Positions 1 to 12,446 of a stretch of DNA of 64,000 nt are shown piece by piece. The stretch lies in assembly GCF_021730395.1 (NCBI RefSeq), contig NC_069378.1:42607001-42671000 (forward strand). The letters are read 5' to 3'. The translations under genes and the position numbers were made by a program. Numbering within the stretch: the first letter of the stretch is position 1; every line of letters begins with the position of its first letter. Source of the stretch: Mercenaria mercenaria. Its lineage: Eukaryota; Mollusca; Bivalvia; Venerida; Veneridae. The notes under the pieces are model-generated. The model saw only the letters and a list, made by a program, of their open reading frames with translations, did no database searches and was not told the origin of the DNA.

Positions 1-314
1 TCTGCAACATTTTATCTCCGTCTTAGCAACATGTTAATGCTAGGCATAATAAAATTTGCCATATAAAAGATTGTTATCTAATAAATGAAGTACAACTATA
101 TATTGCCATCATCTTAATTTTTGCCTTAAATGTTGAATTATATTACATGGATTAATACATTGTTCAAAAATATAGTTTCATGAAAGTTAAAACAAAACAA
201 AAGCTCAAGGTTGAAATAATATCAAGATAAGATCCATTAATTTTGCGCGGTTATTGACACGTTACATGATGACGTGTATGACGTCATTTAATGTAACCAT
301 GTTTGTTATCGTTT

Positions 315-545
315 TTTCCGGGAGTAAAATCATTTTTAGATGCAGGCCTATCCGACTAACTTAGCCTAGCTCTTTGCGAATAGACAATCTGGTTCATTAA
401 CGTGCCCGGTGTATAGCACCGATACACGCGAAGCCGTCTTTCCTGGGAAGAACCAGTACAGGCCTCTTAGTTAGGTGGGAGACACTCAAGATCATCTCAG
501 AAATTTCCAGTGCCTGGACCGGGATCATGTTTCTTCCTCTAAATT
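315..545 (+). repeat. Dispersed repeat containing CCGGTGTATAGCACCG
   Basis: The block includes a short palindrome (CCGGTGTATAGCACCG near 403-420) followed by 'cctgggaagaaccagtaca'. A second direct copy lies at 45262-45420, and a diverged reverse-strand copy at about 60160-60310. The class is unknown; it looks like a non-coding interspersed repeat. Confidence 0.55.
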
Positions 546-1547
546 CTGAAAGCAAAACCTTTCAATCAGTAAAAACTAATATAGTACATTTAAATTCGAA
601 TGTGTGCTTTGTTATGAAAAATGATAATTTAAAGGCTCCTGACGTTGAAACGTGGTCTGTAAGTGACAGAAATGAAATCAAGTAAACCAACTTTCATTCT
701 GATGTTATACGTCTTCTTCAGTGACAGGGAGATAATTTACCAAAATTTACCCCCTTTTAAGATTTAATAAAGGTAAGATTTTTATTTGTTATGATATATT
801 TTACCAGTTGTTAATTTTTCAGTGTCATCGTTCATCATTTACAAAGTTTCAGTTTTTGACAAGACAATAGTGTTTTTATAGACAAAAAAAATGCATATTA
901 CTATTTTAAGGTATGCTATATAATGAATAAAACTCTGATGAATTTCTCTATCGGCTTTGACAAAATAGGCAAAACTACAAAACTATCGAAATGTTATTTT
1001 GTATTTACTTCTCTGGTATGACAGTTTTGTCTAACATTTTATTTGGATTGAAATATATGAGCCTTTCAACCATTTTGGGTCCTGTTTTGCGAATAACGTT
1101 TACACATTCAATACCAAACTTCAGACTGGTGATATATAGATTTCATTATAATTTACTGATAAGGAAAAAGCCTTATTGTCTGCAACAAACTTTTACAGGA
1201 AATCTTTTAATTGTGTTTTATACAATATCATATTCAGATACATACTTACTAATACTTATTTTAGATTATATCAGATTCAACTGACACAAACCGTAACATA
1301 ATATATTATTTGTATCAAATCTAATAAGATGTATTTGACGCACTTTGTACACTATGCAGACAGTTTAAGAATTAATAGAAATATTTCGAAATCCTTTTAT
1401 CGTGGATATATACTCCCTACTTTTAACAAATTATGTTGAATTAATTAATGACTTACATTTTTTTTAATCATTTAAGGACGCTAGTCACTAGTTTCCACAA
1501 ATTATTAAATACATATATCGAACAAGACAGTAGTGCTAATATAATAG

Positions 1548-1557
1548 TATAAAAAGG
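1548..1557 (+). promoter_or_regulatory. TATA box of the decayed family member
   Basis: TATAAAAAGG lies 93 bp upstream of the relic start at 1641, about the spacing seen in the intact gene at 52643 (TATATAAA, 90 bp). The leader between them (…GACTGTCGAGGTGT…) is also related to the leader of 52643 (GACTGCCGAGGTGT). Confidence 0.5.
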
Positions 1558-1640
1558 CTAAACTTTCATGATTTTACAGTATCATTTCAAACACTTGACG
1601 ACTGTCGAGGTGTCCTTGTGGCAATTTATAGTTTTATAGG

Positions 1641-1822
1641 ATGCAACCACTCATTGTATATGTATTTATTATTTGCTGTTAGGTGAATAACTCCACATAT
1701 TTATCCATGTGGTTTGAAACTGATTATTTTTGTTCAACCAAAGTCTGGACTCAATTTATGCAGCCACACGATACATCGGTGCAAATTGCCCTACAGCAGC
1801 ATAATCTCAACAAGGGCTCGAA
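1641..1822 (+). pseudogene. Decayed exon 1 of the small secreted protein family
   Basis: At the nucleotide level this aligns along its whole length with exon 1 of the gene at 63410-63592, including the ATG, the signal-peptide region, the 'ctggactcgatttatgcagc' block and the GTTTGT splice donor at 1823. Its reading frame carries an in-frame stop shortly after the signal-peptide start and is shifted over the GGW region, so it cannot make the family protein. The TATA box and leader remain. I found no exon 2 or exon 3 downstream before the next gene. It is the unit-A counterpart of the relic at 46065-46247. Confidence 0.75.
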
Positions 1823-2935
1823 GTTTGTCTCGTTTCTTTCTTTCTTTATTTATTTCTTTCTTAGTTTTTTCTTCTGTTATTTGTTACAATTCTCATTATA
1901 AATGGTTTACATTAATTACACTTTTAGTAACAAAAAATATCAAAATTGTAATTCAATTTGTTGAAATAAAACGCTAATCAATAAAAATGATTGTTATTAT
2001 TTACATGCACATACTACTTAAAGCGCATAAAATTTACTGTGAAATAGGTCTGTAAGAAGGTGGTCTCTTAACATATCTGGTCCCTTAATACAACATAAGT
2101 TCTTTATCAACACAAAACGAAACTGACAAGGTCTTCTCCTGCGCAAGTTTAAATGTCACGAAGGCGTGTCCGAAAGATTATACTTGATAAGTTTTTGATT
2201 ATTCGAATCAATCTACGACAGGGCGCCTAGCCGTACAGTCGGACCGCATATTACACTACCACTGTCACATTTACAAAAATAAATGCTTCGTTGATAGCTT
2301 ACAGTACAACACATTGGGACTGGTATATTATTGTCATATTAACATTTAATTATCTCTGTTCATGTCTCAGAATTCAGAAATGGCTTTAACAAGCCTTTTC
2401 AACTTATCCGGACTAGAGATTGAACGTCATTACAAAATAACATTATCCGTGTCCAGACGAAACGCATACTCAGTTATTTTGTTTCTCGCAACAGATAACG
2501 TATTAATTCGTCGTAAACGGGTGCATTTGAAGTTTCATATTAACATTCGATATTTTTACGTAAGTGCATGAATGCCTGTTAAAATATATGAGAGTGAAAC
2601 AGCGAAAAAAGAAAGACATAAAATAGGCAGTCTATAATTATAAAACATTTAATTTTTAAATGCGTTTTGCATGTCTGAATGAGATAGATTATTTACAAAA
2701 AGACAAAACCGCATAAACATAATCCAGCGTTTTAATTAATTAAATGCTATTTGTAACTATTACAGCGCAACAAGTGTATGCTATATAAATTAATAATGTA
2801 CTTCAAAAATTGTTCTGTCGTCACTTTTACGTTTTAGCTGTTTCATCTGAAGTTATTTCGCAATGTCAAGTACCTTTCAATGTTTAAGTCTCTGAAATCT
2901 TGACAAAATACTACATAATTACATCCATTGCCGGA

Positions 2936-3215
2936 GCCCGCCCGCATAGCTCGATAGGTAGAGCGCCGATCTACAGATCACGGGGTCGTGAGTTCTATCC
3001 CCGGGCAGGACGTATGTTCTCCGTGACGATTTAATAAAAGACATTGTGTCTGATATCAATCGTCCTTCACCTCCGACTCATGAGGGGAAGCTGGCAGTTA
3101 CTTGCGGAGAACAGGTATGTTCTGGTACAGAATCCAGGAACACTGGTTAGGTTAAATGCTCGCAGTTACATAACAGAAATACTGCTGAAAAACGGCTTTA
3201 AACCATAACAGCAAC
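2936..3215 (+). mobile_element. SINE with tRNA-like head, RUDI/V-SINE type
   Basis: The head has a pol III A-box-like TAGCTCGATAGGTAGAGCG and a B-box-like region ending in the GCCCGGG-type acceptor-stem match. It is followed by a body containing 'ttctccgtgacgattt' and 'ttgcggagaacagg', which form a conserved inverted pair around the central domain. I recall this body from SINEs widespread in molluscs (RUDI, V-SINE superfamily); the name is from memory. A reverse fragment lies at 30203-30352 and a truncated head at 47437-47479. Confidence 0.75.
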
Positions 3216-5819
3216 TCTATGGTTACACATACACTCGATAGAAAAACACTCTTTTGTGAACATTATGTATTTCGTACTCGAGCAAGGAATTATAATCTGT
3301 GTTGTGCAAGTAAAGTACTAAGAAAATAAATATACTGAATTATACATTTCAATTACCCGCTTGTATCAAAATACCCGTATGAAAGCATAGCTGGATGGCA
3401 TTGTTATCAGATCGGCAATACAAAGTTTAAAATACCATTCTAAGAAACGGATTCTGTGGATTATGCGGATCACCCGACGTTCTCTTTCTCCAAAAAATTG
3501 CCAAGCATATGTTCTGAATAGAAAATAAAACAGAAACAACAGTCTTTTAAATCACAACTTCAACTCGCGTAGCACGTACAAATTGAAATCAATACTGTTT
3601 ATAATTGCTTGGGTGGTAGAAACGGACAAGAACGAAATTAAAAAGCTATGAATTTGGTCACACATTGTTTGATCATTTACAAATCAAAACTGATAAAATC
3701 ATGTCAAATATTCATGCTCAAAGTATGTGAAATATTCTTCAGAATATTGCATCGTTCGAAGTATATTTGCTCAAACGTTTCCCAGTGGACATAATGCCAC
3801 ACAACACCTTCCCTACCACTATATTTAAAGGGAGATACAGATTGTTGAAGTTCTGTATACCATCTAATTTGGAATAGCTTTTTCACTTAAATATATTCAT
3901 CGAAGTTTTAAGCTATGTTTTTAACTCTTAAATTGGTGTGCTTTGTGAAAGGGTCTTTTGGGCACAATTTTTGAAATGCGATTTTTGTAAGACATCTGTG
4001 TAAATATCAAATTCAGTTTTGCTCAGGTAGACAACTGTCTGGGATGAACAAAAGCACTGTAATTCCTTGTGGGTTTTTACACACTAACAGACCTATGTTT
4101 CATTCAGTATTCAGTTCAGGTAGGGTACCAGAAAGTGATAATTGCCATGTACATAAACCTACCAGACAGGCCAAGGCCCATATCACCTCCGTGAATAAAA
4201 TTATAAATTGGTCGAAAACTTACTGTACAATCACGATGTATATCCGTGTATACAGCTATCAGACTGACAATTTCAAAAATTTGACAGAGCAAGCGGGAAA
4301 TAAAATGTTCAATGTTTTGTTCATATTTACGTACTTTATCTCATTCTTTTGCATAAATTCTGCTAAATGAATACCCTTATTATTTTTGATACTTGCTCGT
4401 TGCTAGAATGAAACTTGCCAGTCGCAAGAACTGCAATGATCGTATCAAATTAAAATGTCGACATAATTCTCTTAGTATTTATTCTGCTTGCACTGATTCA
4501 TATGTCCTGCTGCTAATTCAATTTGACACCATTTGATGTAAAGGGGGTTAAAGGTGTTAAATCAATAGGTCAATTAGCTAACACACTGGGTGGCTGAGTG
4601 AAACAGTTGTAAGGCCGATTTCAGTATATCTCTTCTCTAAATCCTGCTATAATTAACAGCATAATATGTGGTAAAAACTGCCGACAGTATTAGTTAAATT
4701 GGCCTCTTATAGATTTGTCTTATGATCTACTTTTAAATATGATACAACTTTTTATTGCAGTTTAAAGCCCTAAACGAATAGAAGACGAGCATATGATATA
4801 CGTGAAGAACCCATACCAAATGTTGATTCAATTCATATTTTCAGAATATGCACCCGTTTGCTCCTTTCGGATATATACGTAACATGTAATAATAAATACA
4901 TAAAGGTTTAACAAAAGTTATTTTCTGGCAAGACAAAAATGTTCTTGATTTTTGAGTTACTGTAGCATTTTGTTTCTCGTTGATATGTCGAAATGTTACT
5001 AAAATATTACTATAAATATTATTAAAATTGTCGAAGTTATTGAAATAGTGTCGTCACGTTGATTTCTTCATGGCATAATTTGCACGAGAATTTAAAGATT
5101 TGAAATGCACACCACTTCTACGGCCAACGATTCATTTTGAACAAAAGGTGACAGGGGCATAATTACGTGAAATGTGCATATTTAAGTTAATTTAGTCATG
5201 GTTAACTAAATTTGTCAAGAATAAAAAAAAAACATTGTTATTGTTACAATTGTAAACATACCTGTTTAAAGATAACCCATTTCGCAATAACATTGCAGAT
5301 ATAAAAACGACGTACAATTAAGCAACTTCGAGTGTTGAAACATCAAACCGTCATCCGAGAACAGATTTACGCCTAATGCAAACAGATAAAAGTTATAGCA
5401 TATAATCAGAAATAGTAAACAATGCGAATGAAAAATGAATAAACAATCCGGTTTTAATATGAATCAATTGAATTTCTGTGTGAAAAAAAAGCAACATGTA
5501 CTAATTATCATTGTAACAAGCTGATAATATATCAAAACATCTATGTGTCTTCTAGAATTAATGAACTTGTTAAGCCCTACCTTAACCTACTAACATTTAA
5601 ATTTCCAACATAACAAATTAGCATGTGTGTAAACTCATCATATGTAGCAGTGCACGCTTTCTATGACAAGGAAATATGATTCTGAATACAATGGGGATTG
5701 TTCCCACTACCTGCGTGGTTCTTTTAAAGCTATTGTTATTCGTAATAACTTATATAACAAATAAAGGTACCTTACATAGTTTGCTATGTAGTTCCAGCAG
5801 CGAAAAATTGAGGCACATT
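3216..5819. other. No supported gene; unassigned AT-rich DNA
   Basis: A 108-codon open frame at 4044-4370 has no signal peptide at its start, no recognisable domain and no relative among the duplicated units; I do not call it a gene. I see no other structure here. Confidence 0.5.
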
Positions 5820-6357
5820 TACTGTTTTGTCTGTCAACCAGCCAACGTGTTCACCTGATTAATACAGTGCAACAAAACGAAAAAAGCCTTATATCGCAGC
5901 AAACAACGTCTTGACATTGTGTCGTTGCGGCGGGACAACGGAATGCGATAACGAAAATAAGAAATATCGTTGTGTTGGGAGCGACAAACACGACATAAAG
6001 ACGAACCAAATATTATGAGCGACAAACTTGACTTTAAATTTACCTTTTTTATATTCGTTGTTTCGGGAGCAAAAGAGCGACACGACAACTGAATAGTACA
6101 CTAAAATGCCCTTAAAGCAACGTAACATTAAACAGAACGATGTTTTCTGTGACACTGTGTCTTTTCTGAACCTACGCCAGTCTGACGCCACTTTTATGCC
6201 GCCATTATCGACATGCGTACAAATATCATCTTTTCTTTCTTTCACCATGCAGGTTTTGCAAAACTGAGAGGGTAATGCAAAAACAAAGAAACAAAAAATC
6301 TGTCTTTATGCCTTTCTGGAGTTATAGCATGGTCAAAGAAACGAGTCAACGACGTCA
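5820..6357. repeat. Interspersed repeat, about 535 bp, copy 1
   Basis: From 'tactgttttgtctgtcaacc' to 'catggtcaaagaaacgag' this matches 25073-25605 closely and in the same orientation. The copies lie at different places relative to the two duplicated genes (upstream of 8393, downstream of 23217), so they are separate insertions rather than part of that duplication. No coding capacity is convincing. The class is unknown. Confidence 0.7.
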
Positions 6358-6469
6358 TTTAAATGGATAACGTAAGGTCGGACGTTTGGTCTAAGTGCCT
6401 GCAACATCTTTATTTTATGAACATAGAAATAACTCTTGTTGCATATGAAATATGCGGCGAAAACTGTTT

Positions 6470-6990
6470 TTGTTCATTTAAATATCTTTATTTGAAATGA
6501 ACAACAAATGGTTTATTGTTGTCTATGTGTAGATATGTCCCTGAAACAATGCAAAACTAGACAGCTGTAATTAATACAGACGTACATGAAGTTAACACGA
6601 TTTAGAGAAGTTATTTCCTTAAATACATTGAATGAAGTTAACACGATTTAGAGAAGTTATTTCCTTAAATACATTGAAAACATATTTTTCTAGATATTAG
6701 TGTTGTCATAGTGACTGTAAAATGAAAACGAAATATATAGCACCATATAACAGTTAACTTAACAAAATATGAATTACACAAAAGTTTGGAAGCTGTAGCA
6801 GGTAATCAATTAACTATGAAATTTAAACATTTTAACCGTAATATAACAACAAACTATTCGCTTCCTTTGAAACTCATTCGATTCCATCTGAGGTTTGTCA
6901 TAGTTCTGGGACGAGAAAAGAAGCTATGGTATGCAAGAGTAGTCGAAGCTGGGAATAGCATACTTCCTTTTTGCTGAGATAAATACTTTT
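6470..6990. repeat. Repeat of about 500 bp shared with 11340-11820
   Basis: Shared landmarks in order: 'gtctatgtgtagatat', 'caatgcaaaactag', 'ttccttaaatacattgaaa', 'aaaatatgaattacacaaaa'. The two copies bracket the gene at 8393-9950 in the same orientation, which suits a former tandem duplication whose second gene copy was lost, or a dispersed repeat. Confidence 0.65.
6587..6678. repeat. Tandem duplication, 46-bp unit x2
   Basis: Two virtually identical 46-bp units beginning TGAAGTTAACACGATTTAGA. The paralogous block at 11340-11820 has only one unit, so the duplication is recent. Confidence 0.9.
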
Positions 6991-7267
6991 ATTATATACC
7001 TATATAAATTCTGTAAAAAAATCGGCTTGTATTTCACAATTAAATATGAACAGACAGACAAAAATTCCGTATTGTACTTTTTAAATTCCGTATTGTACCT
7101 TCCGTATTGTATGCTGCCGGACTATTTTCATAAAAATGTATGACCCGACATATTTCCATAAATAGCGCACATAAAAATTTCACTAAGTTCCATTTAATAT
7201 CGATAAACATTGAAGATTTCGTTCAAGAACAAAACAAGAATCAAAATGGTAAAGGTATATAATAAAA

Positions 7268-7431
7268 GGGTCATTATAACAGTAGCTAGATCTGGGACTT
7301 TGTATTCGGCTCTCGTGGATTTTGCAAGGTCGGATCACACTCGGCGCTTGCGCGCCTCGTGAGATCCGATCTGGCAAAATCCACTCGAGCCGAATACTGC
7401 ATCCCAGATCAATCAACTGTTATAATAACCC
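7268..7431. mobile_element. Palindromic MITE, about 164 bp
   Basis: The ends are inverted repeats (GGGTCATTATAACAGT … ACTGTTATAATAACCC). The arms continue inward through 'ggatttTGCaagg' / 'tggcaaaatcc' to a centre with CTCGGCGCTTGCGCGCCTCG. There is no coding capacity. Confidence 0.75.
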
Positions 7432-8307
7432 TATTTTCTGCGAAGTTTCCTGTCTTATCTGTCTTATCTTTTACATCTAAAACTGACAGCGCTTATTTGA
7501 AGTTTGTATTTTTAATTTTAATGCCTACTAAAACTTGTTAATTGTGAATACAACACTAAGCTAATTACGTCATTGAAAACTTTCAACGCTGTAAAATATG
7601 TTTAAATCTAGTTATGTAATATGAATAATTAATTAAATAGCCTTATCAACAACCCTAATTTTCATTTCCGTATTTTCGCATATTTTGCTTATTTCCAAGC
7701 ACAATGAATATAAAACACACAAAAAATCAAATTTTTGTAACCAAGAACAAACAAAAAAATAACCAGATTAAATATATGGCCTTTGCACATGGTGGGGATT
7801 AAACCCGAACTCTCTGCCTTCCAAGTAAGAGTATAACTGCTAGAGGTTGTCTACTGTCGCTAGGATTTATTTGTTCTTCTGCAGACAACATGGCTTTGAT
7901 TCAGATCCTTATTGCGTCAAAATTACTAGGAACAAATGCTAATTACAAATATTGAACTTATATTCAACTTGCTAGACCTGTTTTCTCCTACAAAATTATT
8001 ATTTAATAACAGACATAGAACTACGTTTTGGAAAGCTTTGTTTACTGGCATGCAGTAAATGATTGGCCTTCTTCAAATTCATGATAATTAATTTTAGTTG
8101 AATTATGTATCTAAGAGAAAATAAGTACAAATAAAAATGATATGCCAAATAATAAACACCAGGTTTCTACAAGTAAAAACATTGTATTCATTATACTGGA
8201 CAAAGCGTGTTTATCACCTGTATGTTATTACGTTCTTTCCGTGCATATCTGAATGTCGTCTGCTAATAATAATATAATCGTAATATGAATACGTTATGAA
8301 ACGTTCA

Positions 8308-8313
8308 TATAAA
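8308..8313 (+). promoter_or_regulatory. TATA box of the gene at 8393
   Basis: TATAAA in the context GTTCATATAAAG, conserved base for base at the paralogue (23154-23159). It is 85 bp upstream of the ATG. Confidence 0.6.
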
Positions 8314-8392
8314 GGCGATGACATGTAAATACATATGAACTTTAAAGAAGCTCCCTCTGTTAGATGTACGTTACAAATCATTACATACGACG

Positions 8393-9950
8393 ATGCAGCT
8401 GGATATATCAACGATTTCTATTTTATTTGCATCGGTATCAAGTGTTTTCAGTGTGCCTAAAGAAGGATGGAGAGAAATTTCTGTTGGTTTAGAAAGGGCT
8501 AATGGATCTGCGTTCACAGCGGCAGTCTATCTTGGTGTTAAATACATTAGCATGTTAAAAGCATACGAAAAAATAGATGTAAGTAATAATAGAAAAAATT
8601 TGTTGCAACACGTGTTAGTATTGTTCGGAAAATTCTAATAAGTACATTTTATAGCGTTTTACTGTGTTATATCTGCATGTAATAATTTTGTAGGGAAGTT
8701 GCGTAAGGCGCCGCGATGTATATATCAAATGTTAGTAACTTCTCAATATCAGTATTTTACGATTTTGTTGAATTAGATAGTTCAACAGCTTAAACAGTAC
8801 ATGCGATAGTCTCTCACAATATCCTTGTTTAAAATCCATACAAAAAATGTAGCTTTCGTAAGAATATATATAATCATTCAATTTTGTATCTTTCACCCTG
8901 TCATATTCATAGAAGTGTTCATTATTATTGATTTCTTTAATTCAAGTTAGTTTCTAATATGGACTCGAATAGTATATATCACTCAGCGCGAATTGTTTGC
9001 AATGTCATGGGTTTCCCAAACACTGTTATTATATTGAGTTTTCCAATGTTTTATAGCCATTTTTTTACTGACATATGTGGGATAGCCGATTATATGTATA
9101 TTTATGCAAGAATTTATGTTTTGTGGACACGGGTAACAGTGGCGTTTACAAGGTGCAATCAAAACATTTTTCGTTTTATATTTGTTTCAGTTTCTTTAAT
9201 AAACAAAGCTTCAAGTACACCAACACTCCAAATTAATGTATGATGAAATATTCTGTTATTAGCTGTGAACACTTGATCGCATTTATCATTTTTTCGTCCT
9301 TTCTTTGAAGCTTCTTTTTATATGACAATATGAGTTATTTGCTGCAAAAATCAACAAATTTATCATTTTCTATATCTTTTTTATGATTCATGATTATCAT
9401 ATTTGTTGTAGAAAATTTCATTGAAAAGAAATTTCTGCTTTCGTTGAATTTTAAAGCTTTATAGTATGTTAATGGATGTTTAGTGAGGGAGGATTTCTAG
9501 AAATTATTATTAAGCATATCTTTATTTCATGCATTTTAATACTTTTCATGTTTCACATTACAGACAGACCAAGACTCGGGCGACCTCTACTGGGTATCAT
9601 TTTTAGCAGAATCTAAGGAAGGAGAAGTAACTATACATATTTCATATTAGTAAACGACTTTTTAATTTCAGTTCACAAAATAGCTAATGTTTTTCAACGT
9701 TTTTACTAAGAATGAAAATATCATTTTAAATTTTAACGCAAAACCTAAGGTTATACATCAGTTCAATATGTTTTCTAACGGCAATCATGGCAACACAGAC
9801 TTTAGAAGCTTATTTCAAGGATGCTCATCACTATTTTACTATTTATTTCTTCATTTAATTCAGCATCAAGAATGTCAGGGAAAAGTTCTGTGGCCACCTG
9901 CCGGTATTAGGATAGTTAAAAGTGCAAGTTGTGGACCTGTTACACAGTGA
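8393..9950 (+). CDS. Small secreted cystatin-like-layout protein, 111 aa, three exons
   Basis: Exons are 8393-8578, 9564-9626 and 9864-9950, with GT..AG introns (donors GTAAGT and GTAACT, acceptors TTACAG and ATTCAG), all in phase 0. Exon 1 gives a hydrophobic signal peptide (ISILFASVSSVFSV) and a mature start KEGWREIS. Exon 2 contains DLYWVSFLAE. Exon 3 has two cysteines separated by 18 residues with KVLW between them, ending in CGPVTQ. The paralogue at 23217-24560 conserves exon sizes and splice sites, which is the best support for the model. A cystatin fold would explain the G-W start, the three-exon phase-0 layout and the cysteine pair near the start of exon 3, but no inhibitory QxVxG motif is present, so function is unknown. 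It should be secreted. AATAAA lies 196 bp after the stop. Confidence 0.8.
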
Positions 9951-10145
9951 AGATACACAGATGTAAAGATTAACGATACATGAAGATAATTTTCATGTGG
10001 CGACAAATTTTGTCTATAACTAGTGAACTCGAAAGGAACAGTTTATGATGTCATTGAAATTGCAAAAAGAATTTTAAAACATACCTGTATCTCTGAAATC
10101 ATAGTCGAAAGACAAACTTTGTAAAATGATTAATCATAAATTCAT

Positions 10146-10151
10146 AATAAA
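10146..10151 (+). promoter_or_regulatory. Polyadenylation signal AATAAA
   Basis: In 'cataataaattttcagaattgta', conserved in the paralogue at 24702-24707. Confidence 0.45.
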
Positions 10152-10540
10152 TTTTCAGAATTGTATCGTTTACGAATTTTACTTTTAGTAAATTTGAAAT
10201 ACTTTTCTTACCAAAGTTCTGATCAGAAGAAGAAATCTCATAAATGGCATAGGCAAGTTCACGTGAGTAAGCTTAAACCATGCTTATAATACATTTTTCG
10301 TTATGAAATAATGCGTGTTAGGGAAACAAATGTATGCAAAATTGAAACAATGTATTTCATACAATGCCCTCAATCTCGGTAAATCTGACAGGTGTTATAT
10401 GCTTCAGTCATTTTCGGAATCAAATGACAAAGAAAAATGTTTTTTATTGACCATACAGTTTTATGCAATGGCATCAAATTGGAATGAAAAGAAGAGAAAC
10501 CTCTGCATATATACATGTGTATATAAATTAATTTAATATA

Positions 10541-11339
10541 TATCTGTTCTTACCTTCTGTAAAATTTATACTTTATTGCATTGATGAATAGTTGCACAGT
10601 AATATGATTTTTTAAAAGAACTTTTTAACATACCAAGACAATGCTTGAATAATTCTTAAATACGTTATTTTAGATTTTATAAATAAATTGTACTTGTTTC
10701 AGGTGAAATTGATACTATGCACCATGACAAAAATAGGGTCTTGAGACCATGCACGCTATCTATACAAAATATACAAAAACAAACGAAAAACTTTCTTATA
10801 TTATCCCGTCAAACATTGTAAATAAAGGCAACCATCAATACTGTCGAGAACAAGGGACGATGAACGTGGTTAAACAAAATGAGCGGTTCAAATCCCAGTC
10901 CATGCGAGGCTACTTAAGCAGTTTTGCCTAAGGGGTCGGACTCTTAATATCCGATTTATGTATGACCACGTAAAGTATGTCAGACGAAGTACGGGCCATA
11001 TCTGATGGTTCAACAATATAATTGAAAAATCTCTCAAAAATGAGAAAAATACGATATGTTTATAAATTGTAATATTTCTGTTCTGTAATCTGTACCCGCG
11101 TTTTACAAGAATTTATAAATTGCTGGTTAATATCTAGATCTGCAATCATTGACATATGATAGCACAAAGATGAGCAATACTCATCTAAACTGTGCAAACA
11201 GCAAATATGAGTGGGAGTTAAGTGAGACAATCATATACCACTGCCCATGTATAATAAAGTCTATGCAGTGAATTTCATGTTATAAGTGTTTCAGTTGTAT
11301 CTTGAATTGAACATTTTCTACATGATAATCAAAGTTAAA
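10541..11339. other. No supported feature
   Basis: AT-rich. A B-box-like GGTTCAAATCC near 10887 lacks a matching A box or tRNA fold, so no tRNA or SINE is called. Confidence 0.4.
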
Positions 11340-11820
11340 CGGTTATGTTCATTTAGATATCTTTATTTTAAATAAGCAAACAATGGTGCATTATTATCTA
11401 TGTGTAGATATTTTACTGAAACAATGCAAAACTAGAGAGATTTAATTAATACAGATGTACATGTAGTTAGGACACGATTTAGAGAGGATATTTCCTTAAA
11501 TACATTGAAATCATATTTTACTAGATATTAAACTTTGTCATTGCAGAATAAAAAAACGAATGTATACTATTATATATCATCTAACACAACAAAATATGAA
11601 TTACACAAAAGAACGGAAGCGGTAGCAAGTAAACAATAAACTCTGCAATTCAAAAATATATTGAAATCAGTTTTAACCATAAAATAATAATAAACTTTCC
11701 GCTTCACTTGATGTTCATTCTCTTCGATTAGAGCTTTGTCAAAAAGGGAACGTTGGTATGTAAGAAGGGAAAAGGCATATTTACTCTTTTGCTTAGATAA
11801 ACACATTTCTGCAATGTTTC
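11340..11820. repeat. Second copy of the 6470-6990 repeat
   Basis: Matches 6470-6990 in the same orientation with moderate divergence and a single copy of the 46-bp unit that is doubled there. Confidence 0.65.
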
Positions 11821-12314
11821 CTCTCTGAATTTTTTATTTGTATATGAAGTAACTGTTTTCTAGTCGTCGAAATAAAATCACTTATAACTATATATAGTCA
11901 TTACTTTCCAGTCACCTGGGGATAACGAAGTATTTGTTTTCGCGCAAAGTTTAAGGTATTCTAGACCAAAACTTCATATTGGAAAACAATGAAAAATTTC
12001 TACACATAGTTAATGTAAACATTAATTAACTGGTGAACGTGTACTCATCGTGCTATGCATTAGGATAAAAGGTGTACACAGTACATGTATAATAGCTAAA
12101 CACAGAATAAATGTGTTTTGCCAGTAAAGAAACTGGAAGTTTTATTAAACAAATAACTGTTATGGCATGACGTTTTAATGATAAAGTAGCTCTGCATGTT
12201 CAGTTAAATTTTTATTTACCATTTTTGATGAGAAGTTTCTATATTTGAAGTAAATATCATAAGATAATATGTTTTATGACAAAGATGGACCTGAATACGA
12301 GGTTAGTTGATAAT
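11821..12314. other. No supported feature
   Basis: AT-rich sequence without conserved blocks, repeats or credible open frames. Confidence 0.4.
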
Positions 12315-12446
12315 GTAGAGTACAATACCTAATTCTACTGGAGGAGTACACAGCAGTGACAATCCATATTTGGACGAGGCGGATGCCGAGTCCGGGTTAT
12401 AAATGCTGTGGGCGAATCCAATTGAATTCAGTATTGTACTCAACAC
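12315..12446. mobile_element. Small foldback element (MITE-like)
   Basis: GTAGAGTACAATACCTAATTC at the left pairs with GAATTCAGTATTGTACTCAA at the right. The centre contains 'gacgaggcggatgccgagtc'. No target duplication was recognised. Confidence 0.5.

Larger units (their letters stand above)
1..2985 (+). repeat. Segmental duplication, unit A
   Basis: This stretch is collinear with 35000-47480 (unit B): the same order of a leader near 100-230, a 'gcgcggttattgacacg' block, a dispersed repeat, a decayed first exon and a SINE head. Unit B is longer because it holds the transposon at 35213-43810 and an extra 1.3 kb at 43938-45262. Part of the unit (about 600-1830) also resembles 62250-63600 upstream of and across the intact first exon at 63407. 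It is seen by eye; identity was not computed. The left boundary lies outside the window. Confidence 0.85.
7540..10540 (+). repeat. Segmental duplication containing the gene at 8393 (partner 22540-25060)
   Basis: Homology to 22540-25060 covers the upstream region ('ctagttatgtaatatgaata'), the TATA box, all three exons, both introns and about 600 bp of downstream sequence. This is a gene duplication with its flanks. Confidence 0.85.

Noticed and set aside
991-1284. 97-codon frame with a paralogous frame at 45489-45764
   Set aside because: The frames match only because the DNA is a segmental duplication. Composition is AT-driven and there is no family resemblance or splice context; the third unit does not keep it.
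2937-3010. A functional tRNA gene
   Set aside because: The tRNA-like head is joined to a SINE body, and the stems have mismatches.
4044-4370. 108-codon open frame on the + strand
   Set aside because: No domain, signal peptide or paralogue, and ordinary composition for the region.
5834-6248. Open frames on the - strand over the 535-bp repeat (also at 24992-25662)
   Set aside because: The two repeat copies do not keep one shared frame with conserved residues; they are accidental frames over a repeat.
7790-7870. tRNA-like stretch (GGGATTAAACCCGAACTC) on the - strand
   Set aside because: B-box-like words but no complete cloverleaf; at best an old SINE scrap within a duplicated block whose sister copy is diverged.
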